Assembly: GCA_963756525.1 (NCBI GenBank)
Contig: CAVWNR010000001.1
Location: forward strand, 1,479,488 to 1,543,487
Source: CAVWNR01 sp963756525
GTDB taxonomy: Bacteria; Actinomycetota; Actinomycetes; Mycobacteriales; Jatrophihabitantaceae
DNA length: 64,000 nucleotides
Reading direction: 5' to 3'
Under the pieces are notes generated by a model, which was given only the letters and a program-made list of their open reading frames with translations, ran no database searches and was not told the origin of the DNA. Below, piece after piece: positions 51,557 through 60,621 of this stretch; position 1 is the first letter of the stretch, and each line of letters starts with the position of its first letter. The translations under genes and the position numbers were made by a program.

Positions 51557-51978
51557 CCCGCTACCTCGTCGACAACAGCGTCCTGCAACGACTGCCCCGC
51601 AGCAGCCGCATCCGCGCCGCAGTATCCGCCATCCTCGACGCCGACCACGAGCTGTGCAGCTGCGCCGCCACTCTGGACGAGTTCGCCTACAGCGCCCGCT
51701 CCCCCGCCGAGCATGCCGAGGCCGTCCGGCGGCTGCGCTACTCGTTCCTCTATCTGCCCCTGGCGCCCTCCATCGACCAGATCATCATCGACATCCGCAC
51801 CGCCCTCTTCGCGGCCGGCAAAGGCCGGGCAGCCGGAGTCATCGACGTCCAAATCGCTGCCACCGCCATCCACCACCATGCCGCCGTGCTGCACTATGAC
51901 TCCGACTACGACCACATCACCGACGCCTATCCGGACCTGTCCGCGCGCTGGGTCGTCCCCCGTGGCACCACCGACTGA
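51553..51978 (+). CDS. vapC: VapC-type PIN-domain ribonuclease toxin
   Basis: 141 residues from GTG 51553. The PIN-domain acidic residues are Asp7 (RYLVDNSVLQ), Glu43 (ATLDEFAYSAR), Asp98 (GVIDVQIAATA) and an acidic cluster HYDSDYDHI (about 114-122). VapC toxins cut specific tRNA or rRNA sites when freed from VapB. All expected residues are present, so the pair should be functional. Surrounding DNA is full of gene remnants, so this operon is the only clearly intact cargo here. Confidence 0.93.
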   Translation: MTRYLVDNSVLQRLPRSSRIRAAVSAILDADHELCSCAATLDEFAYSARSPAEHAEAVRRLRYSFLYLPLAPSIDQIIIDIRTALFAAGKGRAAGVIDVQIAATAIHHHAAVLHYDSDYDHITDAYPDLSARWVVPRGTTD

Positions 51979-52032
51979 CCGCCGGCTTGATCGCAACCGT
52001 CCACCGGCAGCTACCGCACGCCGCGTGGAACT

Positions 52033-52155
52033 CGCATCACGTCGGGGGAGTTCCCGGTTGGCGCGAAGCTGCCCAGCTTCGCCGAGCTCCGAGACGAGTA
52101 CGGCATCCCGAGCTTGAACACGATCCAGTGGCGCGCAGCGGTTGCGCTTGGGTGA
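52033..52155 (+). pseudogene. Fragment of a GntR-type helix-turn-helix regulator
   Basis: The frame RITSGEFPVGAKLPSFAELR then DEYGIPSLNTIQ is the conserved wing and recognition segment of GntR N-terminal domains (compare I-x-SGE-x-P-x-G-x-x-LPS). It ends at TGA 52153-52155 and has no start of its own. A relic of about 40 residues. Confidence 0.5.
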
Positions 52156-52739
52156 CGGCATCCTGCGCACAGCACAGCACGGCCGCCGCCCGGCCTGATC
52201 ACCAACCTCGGCGCCCTGCCCGCGGCTCTCACGCCCGACGATGCCTGTCGCCGGCCGCCGCGCTGCGCCGCGACGTCAGCCGGCAACGCACCCTCACCGC
52301 CAACCAGCGCGCTCCCCCACTGAAACCCGACCGCGCCGCCCGCGGCCACGACGCACCATCGACTGGCCCCACCCCGTACTGAACACTCACCGTAACGGCA
52401 CAAGATCGCGGGATCAGCTCGGATCGCGGCGGATCCGCAAACTTTCACAAGCGACAGATCGGGCACGGCCCCGGGTAGGTTCAAGATCGTCGGATAAGCG
52501 CGATCACGGCCGACGATCGGACGGATGGCTGAGCTGAGGGCATGAAGATGCGACGCCCAACAAAGTTTGCGAGCTCGCCACTGCGTCCGTGGCCGCCGAT
52601 TCGACGAGCCGGCCTCAGATTGACGCGGCTCGCCGCCGCGATTTGCCCGCTGTGCCCGTCCGTATGACGTGCCTGTCCGCGATCCTGTCGCCGAACCAGG
52701 CTTGCGGGACACCGCCTCGGCCGGCACAGCGGCAATGGT
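52156..52739. other. Region without recognised gene
   Basis: About 580 bp between a GntR relic and a decayed lipoprotein gene. Frames on both strands look like chance frames with Arg/Pro/Ser bias. Confidence 0.4.
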
Positions 52740-53255
52740 GCCGCGACGCTGAGCCGAATTCGTGGGCGCCGGCGCTATAGGCAGTGAACTCAAGTTCGCG
52801 CCTAGGGCGTCGATCCGCGTGGACAGGTGCTGATTAGTCGAGACGGTCGCCTCGAACGCGGCCAGGTCGCGATGGTGGTCGTCATCGAGCTGTCGCTTGG
52901 CGTTGGCGTTGACCTGGTGGACCAGATCGAGCAGCCGGTGCCAGCTCGCGCGGTGCCCGGCGGGTTCGGCGCGTGAGTCGAGGCGGCGCGCGAGGGTCGA
53001 ACCCTGGCCGTACGTCGCGAAATAGGCGGCGAGGATCGGCAGCTGTGCGGGTGGGGATGGTGGACGTCGAAGTGCGTGAACGGGAAGGGGTGTGCGGTCT
53101 GGATCGCGAGCAAGTCAGCGCAGATCGCATTCGCCCGGGCCAGGAACGAGGTCCCGAGTCCTGGCTGTGGTGCGGGCCCCCGCGCGGTACAGGCGACCAG
53201 CACGAGCAGCGCCGCGGCGGCGGATGCGGTGTTGGCGGGCGCGCTGTCATGGTGC
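52740..53255 (-). pseudogene. Frameshifted putative lipoprotein gene
   Basis: On the minus strand one frame reads AAAALLVLVACTARGPAPQP (lipobox-like LVAC), then FLARANAICADLLAIQTAHP. After a frame change in a C-rich run near 53045 the next frame continues AQLPILAAYFATYGQGSTLA, SWHRLLDLVHQVNANAKRQL and DLAAFEATVSTNQHLSTRID. Together they make a plausible exported helical lipoprotein of about 170 residues. No proper start codon is clear. No family recognised. Confidence 0.5.
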
Positions 53256-53380
53256 TGCTTCGCGGATTGGTGCGATGCGCATGTCGACAGACACGCCGCG
53301 TCCGCCTCGGCGCAGGAGGGAAGGCCCGCGGGCGTCCTGGGGTCGGGGGCAGAATCGTGACCGGGCAGCGTCAGATCTGA

Positions 53381-53881
53381 TCAGATGAAGCCTTCAGGAG
53401 ACTGCGCCTTGCAGTCCTTGATCATGTCGGCGAGGTAGCAGTCGGGTTGTGGATTTGGCCGCAGGTAGAACGAAGTGGTGTTAGTCGAGTGTTTCATAGG
53501 CCGCCACGAATTTGCGGTTGGACTGGCCGCCTGCCAGTAGTCCTCCGCGCAGCCGACTGCGATAAGGGTGTCATTCTGCACAGGCGAGACCGATATCCGC
53601 ACGAAGTAGCCGGCCAGGTAATGACCTTGCTTAGTCTCGATCCTCGTAATGCCTTCGCTATTCACGGCTGCCTCGCAGGCCGTCAGAAGCTCGCCGGTGT
53701 TTCCGATCATCAGAAGAACGGCGTCTTCGGGGATGTTGAGCACGCCTATTGCTACGTCGCCGGAGCCCGAGCTGGTCGACGCGGATAAGGAGGAGAAGGC
53801 GTTTGCGCGTACCAACTGCCGCGCGAGCTTGGGTTTCCGGGCGTCCCCGTCTGTGCTAATGAGGAAGGCTGCACCGCTCAT
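53381..53881 (-). CDS. Small protein 1 of the giant coiled-coil locus, function unknown
   Basis: 166 residues from ATG 53881, with AAAGGAG directly upstream; the open frame extends much further but only as low complexity. The protein begins SGAAFLISTDGD, has IPEDAVLLMIGNTGELLTAC at about 50-69, GYFVRISVSPVQNDTLIAVG and ends with a Cys-containing tail (DCYLADMIKDCKAQSPEGFI). It is a divergent paralogue of the products at 54285-54800 and 59270-59764, sharing the N-terminal FLIS strand, the GNT-x-EL segment and the VSP-x-Q-x-DT strand. No signal peptide. Family unknown. Confidence 0.8.
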   Translation of the reverse strand: MSGAAFLISTDGDARKPKLARQLVRANAFSSLSASTSSGSGDVAIGVLNIPEDAVLLMIGNTGELLTACEAAVNSEGITRIETKQGHYLAGYFVRISVSPVQNDTLIAVGCAEDYWQAASPTANSWRPMKHSTNTTSFYLRPNPQPDCYLADMIKDCKAQSPEGFI

Positions 53882-54284
53882 CGTATTCTCCTTTCGCCGT
53901 TCATGTTGCGACGGCTGACTCGTCTGAGGTGAGAGCATCGGAGCGAGCCGCCGGGCACGAGCTGTTGACGTGTCCGGGTGCGACCGCGGCCGGCGTCGTT
54001 CAGGCCATGGACCGCGTCCGCGCCGCGGTCGAGTAGCTCGGCGGCGAGCGCGCGGGGTGGTTGGCCGGCCCGCACCCGCCTGACGAGCGCTGACGGCGGT
54101 TGCGGCGGCACCGGTTGGGGTAGTGGCGTTCGGTGTAGAGGGTGTAGGCGTCCGGTTCGGGTCCCGACCCGTGGCCTCTTCGCGGCAGCAGCCCCGACCG
54201 ATCGTGCCGTGCCCGGAGCCTCGCCGCATGGGTCGCGATCGGTCGCATGTCGGACGGCGGCGAGAGCTCGCAAGTTACCGTGGG
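53882..54284. other. Gap between small proteins 1 and 2
   Basis: 403 bp. One minus-strand frame contains DAYTLYTERHYP, which looks protein-like, but it has no plausible start or continuation. It could be a decayed gene. The gap is large for an otherwise tight gene group, so small protein 1 may have its own promoter. Confidence 0.35.
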
Positions 54285-54800
54285 TCACCCTTCTTGGTGC
54301 TTGATCCAGCGGAGAGCTTCGGGGATGTTCCGCAGGTTGGTACGAGCGGCGGAGTCTTCGTCGAAGAAGTAGAGGGTGGAAACGGCGGTGAAAGGGTTCG
54401 GCTGGGACCACCCGTTGCCGAACGGGTTAACGCCGGCCCAATACCCGGACAGTGACCCGACCATGAGGATGGTGTCCGTCTGTATCGGGCTGACCTTGTA
54501 GCGGTGGTAGTACACCGACAGCGGGCTCCGGTCGGCCGCCTCAAGCTCCGAGTGCCCGGCGTTCCAGGCCTTCTCGCATCCCGACACCAGCTCGGGCGTG
54601 TTGCCGATCATCATGCAGACGGCGTCGTCGGCGATCGTCACAGTGCCGAAGGAAACCTTGATAAGCCCGTCCGCTTGTCCGGCAGCCTTGACCGCCTCGG
54701 CGAACGTGGCGAAGCCGTCGGTCCGCAGGCGCTCCCGGGCGGCTGCCGGGCTGGTCCGGACCTCCGGGTCGCGGGTGATCAGAAAAGCAGGGTCGCCCAT
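54285..54800 (-). CDS. Small protein 2 of the giant coiled-coil locus, function unknown
   Basis: 171 residues from ATG 54800. The GGAGG lies 7 bases upstream, which favours it over the ATG at 54806. Key segments: MGDPAFLITRDPE, ADDAVCMMIGNTPELVSGCE (about 58-75), YYHRYKVSPIQTDTILMVGS and NPFTAVSTLYFFDEDS. Clear paralogue of small protein 1 (same order of segments: FLIS/FLIT, MIGNT-x-EL, VSP-x-Q-x-DT-[LI], then Tyr-Trp). It starts 31 bp after the stop of the giant gene, consistent with one transcript. No known family. Confidence 0.82.
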   Translation of the reverse strand: MGDPAFLITRDPEVRTSPAAARERLRTDGFATFAEAVKAAGQADGLIKVSFGTVTIADDAVCMMIGNTPELVSGCEKAWNAGHSELEAADRSPLSVYYHRYKVSPIQTDTILMVGSLSGYWAGVNPFGNGWSQPNPFTAVSTLYFFDEDSAARTNLRNIPEALRWIKHQEG

Positions 54801-54831
54801 CGTCATTCCTCCATTCGTCGGGGCGTGCCGG

Positions 54832-57800
54832 TCAGTCGAGCCGCTCGCCGCTCAGCGAGTAGTTCACCGAGAACTGCACGTTGGTGATCTTGGAAATGCT
54901 CTGCGCCGGAGTCTGACCTGCGCCGGTGAGATGCAGCGTCAGATCGGAGAACAGCGCCGGTGAGTACTCCCGGAACTGGATCTGCGACATTTGCCCGCTG
55001 GCCTGCTCAAGTACCTTGCGGATCATGTCGTCGGCCTCCGGTTTGCGCTCGTCCGCCTTGATCCGGGTCGTCGCTGCGTGGTTGTAGCTGAAACCCCACT
55101 CGATAGGATCGTCGCCGGGTGCGCAACGGAAGTAGTAGTACGTCCACGCACCGGTGCGCGCATCCCGGCCGAGCAGGACCGACTCGCCTGAGTGCCGGAC
55201 CGTCAGACGGAGGCTGAGTCGCGTGTTCGCCGTCTCGACGGCGACGTCCTGCAGCGAGACGCCGACGATGCGGGCGTTGACCCAATCGATGGTGCCGACG
55301 TCCATGTCGCGCACCAGGTTGAACGTCACCCGTCCCGTTCGGCGCAGGCGCTCGAGCTGTTGGTCGGACAGCTGCAGCGGACCGATCACGTTCTCCCTCG
55401 CCGCCACGGCCCGGGATTGTCGCTCCTTCAATAGCTCTTGCGCCTCGCCCAGGAACTCGTTGCGCAGCACGGTGTCATCGATTTCCCGCCACTTCGCCTC
55501 GGGAAGCAGCGCGGCGCGCCCGGATGCCCGGGCGGCGGGGTCTGTGGCCGCCTCGAGGTCCTGCAGGTGCGTGACGACCTTCTCGTGGTTGTAGAACGAG
55601 TCCGTCACGTCTTTGAGGAACTCGTAGCGGTAGGACATGACCAGGTGGTACTTCGACCAGAGCAGGACGTCCCGCGCGCGGTCTTGCATGCCATGCAGGT
55701 AGCGCTTTGTGCGGATGTCAAGACCGCTGCCGATGGCTTGGCGCTGACGGCTCAGCGCGACCTGCGCCGCCAGGTTGTCCGCGACGTTCCCGACCTGGCT
55801 GGTAATCGTCTGCTGAGCCGCCTGGAGGCGCTCCATCGTCGCGGTGAGTCTCCCACCGAGGACCTCAGCCTCCTTGATCACTTTCTGGTACTCACCGGCG
55901 TGCTGAGACGTCAACAGTTTCGCGGTAAAGGCCTGCACGTCGGCATCGGCCGTCGTCGCCGGCGTCATCAGGGTCGTCACCGCTCCGCCGACAGCTGTGA
56001 TCCCGGCGCCCATCTTCTTGAGCCGGCCGATCGACTGCTTCATCTCCCTTTCCTGGATCGCGAGCGCGTCCTTGTGCTCCTTCTCCTGCTCTTTCGCCGC
56101 CCGCTGCGCGTCCTCCAGATCGTCGACGCGCTTCTTCGCCTGCTGAAGATCGCTTTTCTCCGTCTCGAGCTGCTCCAGGCGGTCGGTGTTGGCGTCGGCG
56201 GCGTCGGCGGCGGCCGTCTCCTTCTCCTGCGCGATCAGCGCGGTCAGTGCGTCGAGGTCGTTCGCCAGCTGGGTGCGTTGCCGAGTCAGGCTCGCTGTCT
56301 CGGTCGCGCCCAACCGGGCCTTCAGGCGGTTGTGCGCCTCTCTCGCTGCCTGCAACTGCTGCGGCTCCGCGGCGCGTGGGTCCTTTTCCGCGGAGTACTT
56401 CGTGATCGTCGTCTCGACGTCCTTGATCGACGCCTTCAGCGTGTCCACCTCGGCCTTGTGCTCGTCGGCCCAGGCCGACTCGATGGGTTTGGTCCGCGCG
56501 GCGACTGACCTCTCCAGGTTCGCGGTGGCACCCTTGGTGCGGGCGAGCTGACCGGTGAGGCTGTCGACGTTGGCGGTGTCGCCCCTGACCTGAGTCTTGG
56601 CGCCGCGGAGTGCGTCGTCGGTGATGAGGTCCTGATTCGACGTCAGGAACGTGTCGGTCGCGCCGCCCACCTTGCCGATGGCGTCTCCGACCGACTTCGA
56701 AAGCGCCTTCGGGTCGCTGAAGTCGATGTCACCGACCGCGGACGCAAGGTCGCCTCCCAGCCCGACGTACGGCTGACCGACCGGGCAGGCCTTCAGCACG
56801 CCGCCGACGAGCTTGGTCACGCCGCGGAAGATCCGCTGGCGTTCCATGACCTGCAGCGACTCCTGTTCCGCGTAGTGCTTGAGCAGGTCGATCTCGTTCT
56901 GCTTGTCCTGAACCTGCTGCTTGACCGCGAGCACGTCGCGACGCGCTCGCGCCAGGTCCTCCGTCGCCCGGGCCATGACCGCAACAGTCTCTGAGAGCTC
57001 TGACTCGAGCGCTTTCGCCGTCTGGTCGGCCAGGTCTTCCTTGTGCTGGAGGTCGTCGTACTTCTGCTCAGTGGTCATCGCGTAGTACAGCAGCTTCAGT
57101 GACGCCTGGCGCATGGTCGCGAACGCCTCGAAGTTCGTCGACAACCGCAGCCGCGGAACCCATCCCGGCGGGTTGCCGAAGTAGTCCAGGTTGGTGCGCA
57201 GGTTGGCAACGAGCGAGTTCACCGCTATCGCCCGGGACTCGACGTCGACCGGCAGGTCCGCACGGGAGTCGCCCTCCCGCATGATGGCGTAGTAGGGCTC
57301 CAGCAGCGACCGGGCGAGGTCGCGGTGGCCGTTGCGGTAGGCGTCGCGGGCGCAGGCCAGGACCGCGTCGACGATCTCGGCCCGCAGCCAACTAACGTCC
57401 TCGGTTGTGGGCGGGTGAGACGACCCAGGGGTGCCTCGGCGGCCCGGCGTCGAAGCTCCGGACCGGGAGCTGGCGTTGGTGACGTAGGTCAGCTGAGGCC
57501 CGCGCGACGATTCCCACCAGGCGTGCTTGACGATGTCCATCTGCACGTGCCAGGCGGGGCTCGGCGTGCCGCCTGCTTCACCCTGAACGGCGGCGGTCTT
57601 CGGCCCCGGCGCGCCGCCTTGGGCGTCGCACAGCGGCTCGATGACGTGCACGGGCAGCGATGTGGAGATGAAACCGCCCGAGCCGCCGTCCCCGGGCTGC
57701 CCGCCCGGATAGGCGTCCTCCCCGTCGCCGGGGCAGGCAAGCACGGGCCGGCCGACGTCGATACCGACGTTGCTCAGCCGGGCGTTGTCCCAGCGCAGCG

Positions 57801-59265
57801 CGGAGTGCCGCCGGATGGTGCCGTCGGCCTGGCCGGGGAAGAAGAAGACGTTGGTGTCTCCGGCCGTGTCGTCGTGCGCGACGATGACCAGGTCCACGAC
57901 GCTGCCGCTGCCGAGCAGCTTCGCGCCCTCATGGCTGACGTCCCCCGCTGCCACCTCCCCGGGCCACCGCCACTCCGAGAGTTCCTTGGCCATCACGAAC
58001 GCGGATCGGAACTGGTCGGCGATCGCGCTCTCGGTCACCGCCGTGAGGTTCTTGCCCTTGCTCGCCGGCGGCTGCTTGTCCGTGCGTGGCTCGTAGTCTT
58101 TGACTCCTCCCGCCTCGGCGCCCTGGCCGCGGCTCCCGCGTGCGATCAGCCGCGGCTGCGTCGAGCCGGGTGGCACGGAGACCCTGGAGACGCGCAGGCG
58201 GATGTCGCCACCGGGCTCCCCGGGCAGACCGTCGGCAGCGCGGTAGGTCGGCTTGCCTTTGCCATCTACCGGTCGGCCCTTGTCGTCGTGCCGGCCGGAC
58301 CGGGCCGGCGCCGCATGCTCGATCGGCCTGGTGTCGACGCTCCCGTCTCCGGTGAACTGCAAGTGCCGGGCGTGGATAGTGACGTGCGTGCCCGGAAAGC
58401 GCAGCGGGGAGGCGATGACTACGGTGTCGGCGTACATCTCCAACGCCTCGACGTCGAGAACGCCGGTCCCCTGCAGGGGCATCACGACGGAATCCTTGTC
58501 GAGGCTGTCCCAGACGAGCTTGACGCCGGCGACCTGGACGCTTCGGGTGACGACACGGTGGCGGGTGTTGAATCGTGGCTGCTCGCGGTTGTCCTGCTGG
58601 GAGATCAGGATGTAGTCGCGCGACTCGGGGCGAGGACGCTCGCGGATGCCGCCGATCAGCGACACCGTGGGAATCTGGGGCAGGGGGGACGGCAACGGCA
58701 GCTGCTCGGCGACCAGCGCGAGATGTGCATCGGTGATCGTCCGTTCCTGGCGGGGTGTGGCGTCGAGCGCCAGCAGGTCCACTAGCTCGTCGGTGAACGT
58801 CGCCCGGACTGGCCAGAGCGAGAAACCTGTGCCGGTCAGCTCACGGCGGTCGCCGGGCGCGATGCCGCCGGCGGCCACGTGGGCTGTGCCGTCGTTGTTG
58901 AGCCGCCAGACGTCGAGGTAGACCGCGGTGGCGTTAGTGACGGTGATCGACACTGTGGGCGCATCGCCGAAGCGAGGGCTGCAGAGATCGCTCACCCGAA
59001 TGGTGATCTCCGGGCGTTCTGCGACGACCCGTAGGCCGCCGACCGGTGGCGCGCCGGGCCCGTCCGGGGAGACGTCGAGGGGTTGATCGGCTGGCCAGTC
59101 GCGGCGGACGCGGCCGAGCGGGGCGAGCCGAGCGAGGATGTCCTCGCCGAGCGAGACGCGGAGCGGGATCGGCGTGGCGTTGAAAACCTCGGCCAGAGCC
59201 TGCGCGTTCTCGACCCCAGCGGCGCGCTGCGGGTCGTCCTGTGAAGCGGCGACGATGTCGGTCAT
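54832..59265 (-). CDS. Giant coiled-coil protein (1477 aa), possible alpha-helical pore-former or scaffold, function unknown
   Basis: Residues 80-200 look like a beta-sandwich (ITIRVSDLCSPRFGDAPTVS). Residues 240-390 form beta-strands with Gly-rich turns (YADTVVIASPLRFPGTHVTI, then RLIARGSRGQGAEAGG). Residues 625-735 are helical. Long heptad-rich coiled coils run at 735-810, 890-1085 and 1110-1175, interrupted by two weakly hydrophobic segments (RIFRGVTKLVGGVLKACPVG at 811-830; MGAGITAVGGAVTTLM at 1085-1100). The C-terminus (1310-1477) is beta-rich (WTYYYFRCAPGDDPIEWGFS). No signal peptide. The stop-start gap to small protein 3 is 4 bp, so they are coupled. Hairpin coiled coils with hydrophobic tips occur in alpha-pore-forming toxins and Tc-type toxins, but I recognise no family. 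Confidence 0.85.
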   Translation of the reverse strand: MTDIVAASQDDPQRAAGVENAQALAEVFNATPIPLRVSLGEDILARLAPLGRVRRDWPADQPLDVSPDGPGAPPVGGLRVVAERPEITIRVSDLCSPRFGDAPTVSITVTNATAVYLDVWRLNNDGTAHVAAGGIAPGDRRELTGTGFSLWPVRATFTDELVDLLALDATPRQERTITDAHLALVAEQLPLPSPLPQIPTVSLIGGIRERPRPESRDYILISQQDNREQPRFNTRHRVVTRSVQVAGVKLVWDSLDKDSVVMPLQGTGVLDVEALEMYADTVVIASPLRFPGTHVTIHARHLQFTGDGSVDTRPIEHAAPARSGRHDDKGRPVDGKGKPTYRAADGLPGEPGGDIRLRVSRVSVPPGSTQPRLIARGSRGQGAEAGGVKDYEPRTDKQPPASKGKNLTAVTESAIADQFRSAFVMAKELSEWRWPGEVAAGDVSHEGAKLLGSGSVVDLVIVAHDDTAGDTNVFFFPGQADGTIRRHSALRWDNARLSNVGIDVGRPVLACPGDGEDAYPGGQPGDGGSGGFISTSLPVHVIEPLCDAQGGAPGPKTAAVQGEAGGTPSPAWHVQMDIVKHAWWESSRGPQLTYVTNASSRSGASTPGRRGTPGSSHPPTTEDVSWLRAEIVDAVLACARDAYRNGHRDLARSLLEPYYAIMREGDSRADLPVDVESRAIAVNSLVANLRTNLDYFGNPPGWVPRLRLSTNFEAFATMRQASLKLLYYAMTTEQKYDDLQHKEDLADQTAKALESELSETVAVMARATEDLARARRDVLAVKQQVQDKQNEIDLLKHYAEQESLQVMERQRIFRGVTKLVGGVLKACPVGQPYVGLGGDLASAVGDIDFSDPKALSKSVGDAIGKVGGATDTFLTSNQDLITDDALRGAKTQVRGDTANVDSLTGQLARTKGATANLERSVAARTKPIESAWADEHKAEVDTLKASIKDVETTITKYSAEKDPRAAEPQQLQAAREAHNRLKARLGATETASLTRQRTQLANDLDALTALIAQEKETAAADAADANTDRLEQLETEKSDLQQAKKRVDDLEDAQRAAKEQEKEHKDALAIQEREMKQSIGRLKKMGAGITAVGGAVTTLMTPATTADADVQAFTAKLLTSQHAGEYQKVIKEAEVLGGRLTATMERLQAAQQTITSQVGNVADNLAAQVALSRQRQAIGSGLDIRTKRYLHGMQDRARDVLLWSKYHLVMSYRYEFLKDVTDSFYNHEKVVTHLQDLEAATDPAARASGRAALLPEAKWREIDDTVLRNEFLGEAQELLKERQSRAVAARENVIGPLQLSDQQLERLRRTGRVTFNLVRDMDVGTIDWVNARIVGVSLQDVAVETANTRLSLRLTVRHSGESVLLGRDARTGAWTYYYFRCAPGDDPIEWGFSYNHAATTRIKADERKPEADDMIRKVLEQASGQMSQIQFREYSPALFSDLTLHLTGAGQTPAQSISKITNVQFSVNYSLSGERLD

Positions 59266-59269
59266 CGGG

Positions 59270-59764
59270 TCACCACACGCTGGCCAGGGCCTGGTCGTGA
59301 TGCGCCTTCGCGTAGTCGACGATGTCGGGCAGCATCACGTTGAGCATCGCCGGCATGTCGTCGATCTTCATCATCCGCGTGAAGAACGTGTCGGCCATCG
59401 CGCCACCGGCGTCCGTCCACGGAGCCGCGGGCTGTCCACCCCAGAAGCCGGGAGCTGCCACGACGATCAGCGTCGCGTGGCTGAGCCCGAAGTCGAACCG
59501 GACGAAGTGTTTGTCCAGCGGCTGTCCGCTGTCGCTGCAGACACCGAACACGCCGTCCTTCCCGGCCTGAATGAGGCTCTCGTGCAGCTCGCTCGAGTCG
59601 CCGTACAGAAACAGCGCTGACCGATCCGGGATCCGCGCAAGCCGGTCGATGAGAATCGTCGCCGCCGCATCGAAGAGCGTGCCGCTGCCGGAATCCTTGA
59701 CCAGTGTGCGCGCCGACCCCGGACTTGCTGGAACGGCATTGCTGAGTAGAAACTTCGCGCCCAT
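59270..59764 (-). CDS. Small protein 3 of the giant coiled-coil locus, function unknown
   Basis: 164 residues from ATG 59764 with AAGGAG upstream. Segments: MGAKFLLSNAVP, IPDRSALFLYGDSSELHESL (about 45-64), KHFVRFDFGLSHATLIVVAA, GFWGGQPAAPW and a helical C-terminus (DMPAMLNVMLPDIVDYAKAH). It aligns in order with small proteins 1 and 2 (FLLS, the xLYGDSSEL segment in place of MIGNT-x-EL, ATLIVV) but is the most diverged. It is the first gene of the group, 4 bp before the giant gene, so its promoter should lie between 59765 and 60015. Function unknown. Confidence 0.82.
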   Translation of the reverse strand: MGAKFLLSNAVPASPGSARTLVKDSGSGTLFDAAATILIDRLARIPDRSALFLYGDSSELHESLIQAGKDGVFGVCSDSGQPLDKHFVRFDFGLSHATLIVVAAPGFWGGQPAAPWTDAGGAMADTFFTRMMKIDDMPAMLNVMLPDIVDYAKAHHDQALASVW

Positions 59765-60015
59765 ACAGAATCTCCTTCGTCACGTCGATATCCGCGGACG
59801 GCGTCGAGGCTCGCGCGAGTAGCGAGCGTCCGCTACGGGCCCCGGTCGCGTCCTGACTCCCGGCCGTGGCCGTCATGCCGGCTTCCGGGCCGGCTCGTAG
59901 CACGGTGCGGGCATCTTCCCCGCGGCCGCGGACGGGCCGATACTGAACGGCGCAGTACCCGAGGCGGCGCGCGTTGCCGGCGTACCGCTGCGGAGCCCGG
60001 GAGGGCGGTAAACGC

Positions 60016-60621
60016 ATGGTCGTCACGATCATCCGCGATGCGGCTCATCCCACCCCCCTCCCGGGTGCACTCGCCGCGAATGTTAAGCAGCCGGCGCGTG
60101 GGCCGGCGGCAAGTCAGCACGGATCGTCAACTCCCCGGCCGGTTTGGCGGCGCGGGCTGCCCAAATCGTCAACTTCGCTGACCACGCATCCCCGCTTCGA
60201 CACCCCTGACGGGATCAGCGCCTGCGAACGTTTCGAGTTCTGGCGCACCTGGTACTCGCAGGCGGTAGACCTGCCGATGCGCCTGCACCCGGCCGGCCCG
60301 CTGCCCGCGGCGTTCCCTGCCTCGGCGGACGTGCTCAGCGCCGGCGATCTGGACATCGTCGATCTGCGCTGCGGACCGGCGTGCCGCCGCTGGAACCGGC
60401 AGGCCACCGAACCCATGGATCGGCTGCGGCTCGTCCCGCTCGCCGCCTCGCCGGACGGTGTCGGGTACTGGCATGGCCGGGAGGTGTCGCTGCGCCGCGG
60501 CGCCGCGGTGCCGTCCGGCCGCACAACGGGCTGGTGGCTCGCACCGGCCGGTCTGCGTGGCATGCAGGGGAACCTGCGCGCGCGGCGTTCGAGGTGTGCG
60601 ACACCGAGCTGGGCCGGATGA
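60016..60621 (+). CDS. AraC-type regulator, N-terminal sensor-like domain of copy 1 (frameshift separates it from its DNA-binding part)
   Basis: 201 residues from ATG 60016 (GGGAGGG upstream). From about residue 60 the sequence follows AraC_binding_2-type domains: ACERFEFWRTWYSQAVDLPM, then DLDIVDLRCGPACRRWNRQA, RLRLVPLAASPDGVGYWHGR and GWWLAPAGLRGMQGNL. It then shifts frame within a GC repeat near 60580 and stops at 60621. The missing continuation (FEVCDTELGRMNDEQRLQ) is found in the +2 frame and leads into the next gene. Divergent from the giant coiled-coil operon and therefore a candidate regulator of it. Confidence 0.65.
   Translation: MVVTIIRDAAHPTPLPGALAANVKQPARGPAASQHGSSTPRPVWRRGLPKSSTSLTTHPRFDTPDGISACERFEFWRTWYSQAVDLPMRLHPAGPLPAAFPASADVLSAGDLDIVDLRCGPACRRWNRQATEPMDRLRLVPLAASPDGVGYWHGREVSLRRGAAVPSGRTTGWWLAPAGLRGMQGNLRARRSRCATPSWAG

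Noticed and set aside
54991..58785. Long plus-strand open frames across the giant gene
   Set aside because: The minus-strand frame is uninterrupted for 1477 codons with coiled-coil heptads; the plus frames are GC-driven shadows.
53381..59764. Tc toxin (TcA/B/C) or contractile injection system
   Set aside because: No RHS/TcB-TcC proteins, tail sheath, baseplate or ATPase genes are present, and the large protein lacks recognisable TcA landmarks; only the general coiled-coil idea is shared.
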